Positions 13,704-15,582 of a stretch of 15,582 nucleotides of DNA are shown here, piece after piece. Position 1 is the stretch's first letter. Each line of letters opens with the position of its first letter. The notes beneath the pieces are model-generated. The model had not been told where the DNA came from and ran no database searches. It saw nothing but the letters and a program-made list of their open reading frames with translations. Origin of the DNA: Planctomycetota bacterium (GTDB lineage: Bacteria; Planctomycetota; Phycisphaerae; UBA1845); the NCBI GenBank assembly GCA_022561255.1, contig JADFRO010000024.1:1-15582 (forward strand). The letters are read 5' to 3'. The position numbers and the translations under genes were made by a program.

Positions 13704-14507
13704 TCACTTCTTTTTGAGCCGTTCCCAATTGGCATCTGCCTGCTTGATCATCACGGCGGAGGCGGCCTGGAACTTCGTCTTCTCGTCCTGATCGAAGAAC
13801 AAGTAGGTCGTCCCATCGACGACGACAAAGACGCGAGGATCCGCGGGATAGCGTTTCATGCGTGATACCCCCTCAGCGCAGAATCCTCCGTACGCCGGCA
13901 GATACTTCTGGGGATCTTTCGAGAAAGTCGCCCGCGCCTCGGCGCTCACGAAGTGATAGGTGAGTCCACGAAACCGGTGGCGAAACTTCTTCTGCCCTGC
14001 CACGGGCACCTCTAACGAATGGTACGACACGGCGCAAAACCCCTCCAGTTGCGGTCGATCGTACAGCTCGCGGGCGCGATCGATGTAGTGGAACGGCTGT
14101 AAATCGTACGCCCGTTTCGCCCGCGCGGACGAGAACAAAAAGAGCTGCCCCCCCTCAAGGGCGAACACCGTAGGATCAGGGGGCAGACGGTTCCCATACG
14201 GCCCGCCGAGCGCCGTCGTGCAAAGGCCGCCAAACTGTGGCGCGAAATTCTCAGGGTTCCGGTCGAACGAAGTCTTCATCGCCTTATCAGCAAAATAGTA
14301 GACGTCGCCGAGGTAGTTGCTCTGCCATTGCGCATCGCCCTTCACCGGCATCCTGCGAAACTGATACGACACCGGACAGTATCCGCCAATCGCGGGCTCG
14401 ACCTCCTTATTCTCAGCGTTTACCTTCAACGGGGAAATCAGCGCGACAGCGATAGCCACCATCACCGCGGAACACATCATTCCGCTGAGGCCGTTCTTGG
14501 AACACAT
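13704..14507 (-). CDS. Secreted protein with tandem YHS-like modules
   Basis: The 267-residue product starts at ATG 14507, nine bases after GGTGGAG; the TTG at 14525 is less likely. A signal peptide ends about SPLKVNA-ENK. The mature part is a duplicated two-part module. Each copy begins GGYCPVSY or GFCAVSYH, runs through YYFADKAMKTSFDRNPENFAP or YHFVSAEARATFSKDPQKYLP, then has a second Cys block (GGLCTTALG or GGFCAEGVS) followed by DPTVFALEGGQLFLF or DPRVFVVVDGTTYLF. These are YHS-type folds, associated with metal binding through Cys; each module pairs a Cys with a YHS strand set. Function is unknown, and export suggests metal handling or a scaffold in the periplasm. It lies between the hydrolase (111-bp gap) and ftsK (161-bp gap). 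Confidence 0.85.
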   Translation of the reverse strand: MCSKNGLSGMMCSAVMVAIAVALISPLKVNAENKEVEPAIGGYCPVSYQFRRMPVKGDAQWQSNYLGDVYYFADKAMKTSFDRNPENFAPQFGGLCTTALGGPYGNRLPPDPTVFALEGGQLFLFSSARAKRAYDLQPFHYIDRARELYDRPQLEGFCAVSYHSLEVPVAGQKKFRHRFRGLTYHFVSAEARATFSKDPQKYLPAYGGFCAEGVSRMKRYPADPRVFVVVDGTTYLFFDQDEKTKFQAASAVMIKQADANWERLKKK

Positions 14508-14618
14508 TCGTTTATTCTCCACCAACTGTACCGCTTGTATGAACGTTGGGCTTCTGCCGGTCCTATCGGCACAAACACGTCCTCGCCTTGTCCGATGCCC
14601 GCATCCCTTGTGCGACCA

Positions 14619-15416
14619 TCAATCGATCGCCTGCGTAGCGACGTCGTGAACCGCAAGCTTCGGCTCGCCGCGCAGAATCGCGAGCATGTGCTCCCTTAGA
14701 AACGGCACTGACGCGAATCCCGAATGACCACCGGCGTTGCCGGCCGCTCGCAGGTCGGGCGTCCACCGAATTTCCTGCAACCGATCATAGGCCCCCACGT
14801 CTTGGGGCGACAACGACCGTGGCCTGGAAAACCGCATCCGCCCCGCAGCCGACACGAAGCGGCGGTCCATCGTGCCAAAAACGCGCGTCCCGAACCCGAG
14901 GATCACGCGATCTCGCTCGCTCACCAGAGCGTAACACCGCTCCACAGACCGAAGCGCCGGACCGAGATTGTAGGTCGGTGAAAGTGCCGAGCACGCCAGG
15001 ACCAGCGTCTCGATCTTCACACGACCGTCGAGGTGCTCGCAGGCCCACACGGCGATAGCCGTCCCGGCGCTGTACGCGACCACGTGTATCGTCGTTTCCG
15101 GGTGCCTCGCGCGGAAGGCAACCAGTTGCTCGGCGAACTCCGCCGCTTTGCGCTCGCTACGGCTGCGCCAGCATAAATCTATCCAGATCACTCCCGGTAG
15201 TCCGAACTGCCAGCGTACCGCGACCGTTCCCGGAGCGTCGTTGCGTCCGCGCCACGCCCGTCGAAGCAGGATCGGCACGGCTTGAAACCCGCCGACACCG
15301 TCCACGACGAACACGACCTCGCGATCGATCGAGCCAACGGTCTTGGGAACGCCGCGGCGCACCAAGTCGGTAACGTACGCCCCAACGAGCGCAACTCGAT
15401 CTCCGAGAAAACTCAT
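14619..15416 (-). CDS. Alpha/beta hydrolase (serine esterase or lipase-like), substrate unknown
   Basis: The 265-residue product has the alpha/beta-hydrolase layout. A strand VVFVVDGVGGF is followed by the nucleophile elbow AYSAGTA (Ser116), ACSALSPTYNLG, an acid candidate in VSERDRV (Asp169) and a late His in GGHSG (His231). No signal peptide or lid domain is obvious, so it is probably cytoplasmic. ATG 15416 is preferred because GGAAAG lies five bases upstream; an in-frame GTG at 15428 is possible. It precedes the secreted YHS gene on the same strand. The pattern resembles small planctomycete hydrolases acting on acyl chains, but I cannot name a substrate. Confidence 0.75.
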   Translation of the reverse strand: MSFLGDRVALVGAYVTDLVRRGVPKTVGSIDREVVFVVDGVGGFQAVPILLRRAWRGRNDAPGTVAVRWQFGLPGVIWIDLCWRSRSERKAAEFAEQLVAFRARHPETTIHVVAYSAGTAIAVWACEHLDGRVKIETLVLACSALSPTYNLGPALRSVERCYALVSERDRVILGFGTRVFGTMDRRFVSAAGRMRFSRPRSLSPQDVGAYDRLQEIRWTPDLRAAGNAGGHSGFASVPFLREHMLAILRGEPKLAVHDVATQAID

Positions 15417-15487
15417 GTCGCTTTCCACACTCCGGTCATGAGATGCCCTGCGTCAATCGTGCGAACACCTGTGATCTCTTCAGAGAG

Positions 15488-15580
15488 TCAAGAAAACGAA
15501 CCTGCGAAATGCCCATCTCGAAACGACACACACTCCCCAGCGCGCACCACGAGCATGGGAAGGTCCGTGCGGTAGCTCTC
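15488..15580 (-). CDS. Possible C-terminal end of an unidentified gene cut by the window edge
   Basis: One minus-strand frame stays open from the window edge for 30 codons, reading in part RTDLPMLVVRAGECVSFRDG, then TGA at 15488-15490. Its first half has GC-rich third positions like the neighbouring genes, and the stop lies 71 bp before the hydrolase start. It is too short to recognise. Other frames in this stretch also stop soon after, so the call is weak. Confidence 0.25.
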   Translation of the reverse strand, partial: ESYRTDLPMLVVRAGECVSFRDGHFAGSFS

Positions 15581-15582
15581 CC

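Noticed and set aside
1..15582. Insertion sequences, tRNA or rRNA genes, and prophage genes
   Set aside because: No transposase, integrase or phage-like protein, terminal inverted repeats of IS type, or tRNA T-loop signature was seen on either strand.

Overview
The window (about 60% GC by eye) looks like chromosome from a member of the Planctomycetota, probably Phycisphaerae-like. The evidence is a secreted protein with an IPTL-type C-terminal sorting tail, a secreted protein ending in dockerin-like calcium repeats, and a type II pseudopilin whose C-terminal half resembles the planctomycete H-X9-DG family, next to ordinary housekeeping genes (nrdR, ftsK, an RNase Z-like hydrolase). No phylogenetic test was possible.

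Layout, left to right. 1-162 is a tandem array of nine 18-bp units. 166-2451 is a minus-strand operon, transcribed nrdR, then a YbaK/ProX-type aminoacyl-tRNA deacylase, then a SolA/MSOX-type amine oxidase; the last two overlap by 4 bp. From 2451 to 2703 lies a divergent promoter region, followed by a plus-strand RNase Z-like metallo-hydrolase that converges, with a 4-bp stop overlap, on a DPP-IV family lipoprotein peptidase (3674-6004, minus). Upstream of the peptidase on the same strand are a BtuF-like cobalamin-binding protein (6101-6895), a type II pseudopilin (6996-7961), a dockerin-type surface protein (7965-9152) and an IPTL-CTERM propeller-like protein (9149-10288). The leader of this group (10289-10755) carries a convincing cobalamin riboswitch, an intrinsic terminator before the first gene, and a candidate promoter. 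The rest (11053-15582) is ftsK, a secreted double-YHS protein, an alpha/beta hydrolase and perhaps the end of one more gene, all minus.

Two things stand out. First, a cobalamin riboswitch heads an operon of surface proteins, a pseudopilin and a BtuF-like protein. The two surface proteins recall the BtuG-type propeller and companion 'cell surface protein' of Bacteroidetes B12 loci. I read this as a planctomycete vitamin B12 capture locus with a built-in pseudopilin. No BtuB or BtuCD is in the window.

Second, an 18-bp repeat with a palindromic core (CTCCGCAGGAG) is scattered through at least 13 sites between 1 and 10862 and is absent from 10870 to 15582. It has a length divisible by three and no stop in any of the six frames. 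It sits in frame inside at least six genes, at leader peptides, surface loops and a C-terminus, and is read in several different frames (LLRRAT, PAEGD, SAGAS, PQES). It therefore appears to spread as DNA and to be tolerated as protein, much like Rickettsia palindromic elements but far shorter.
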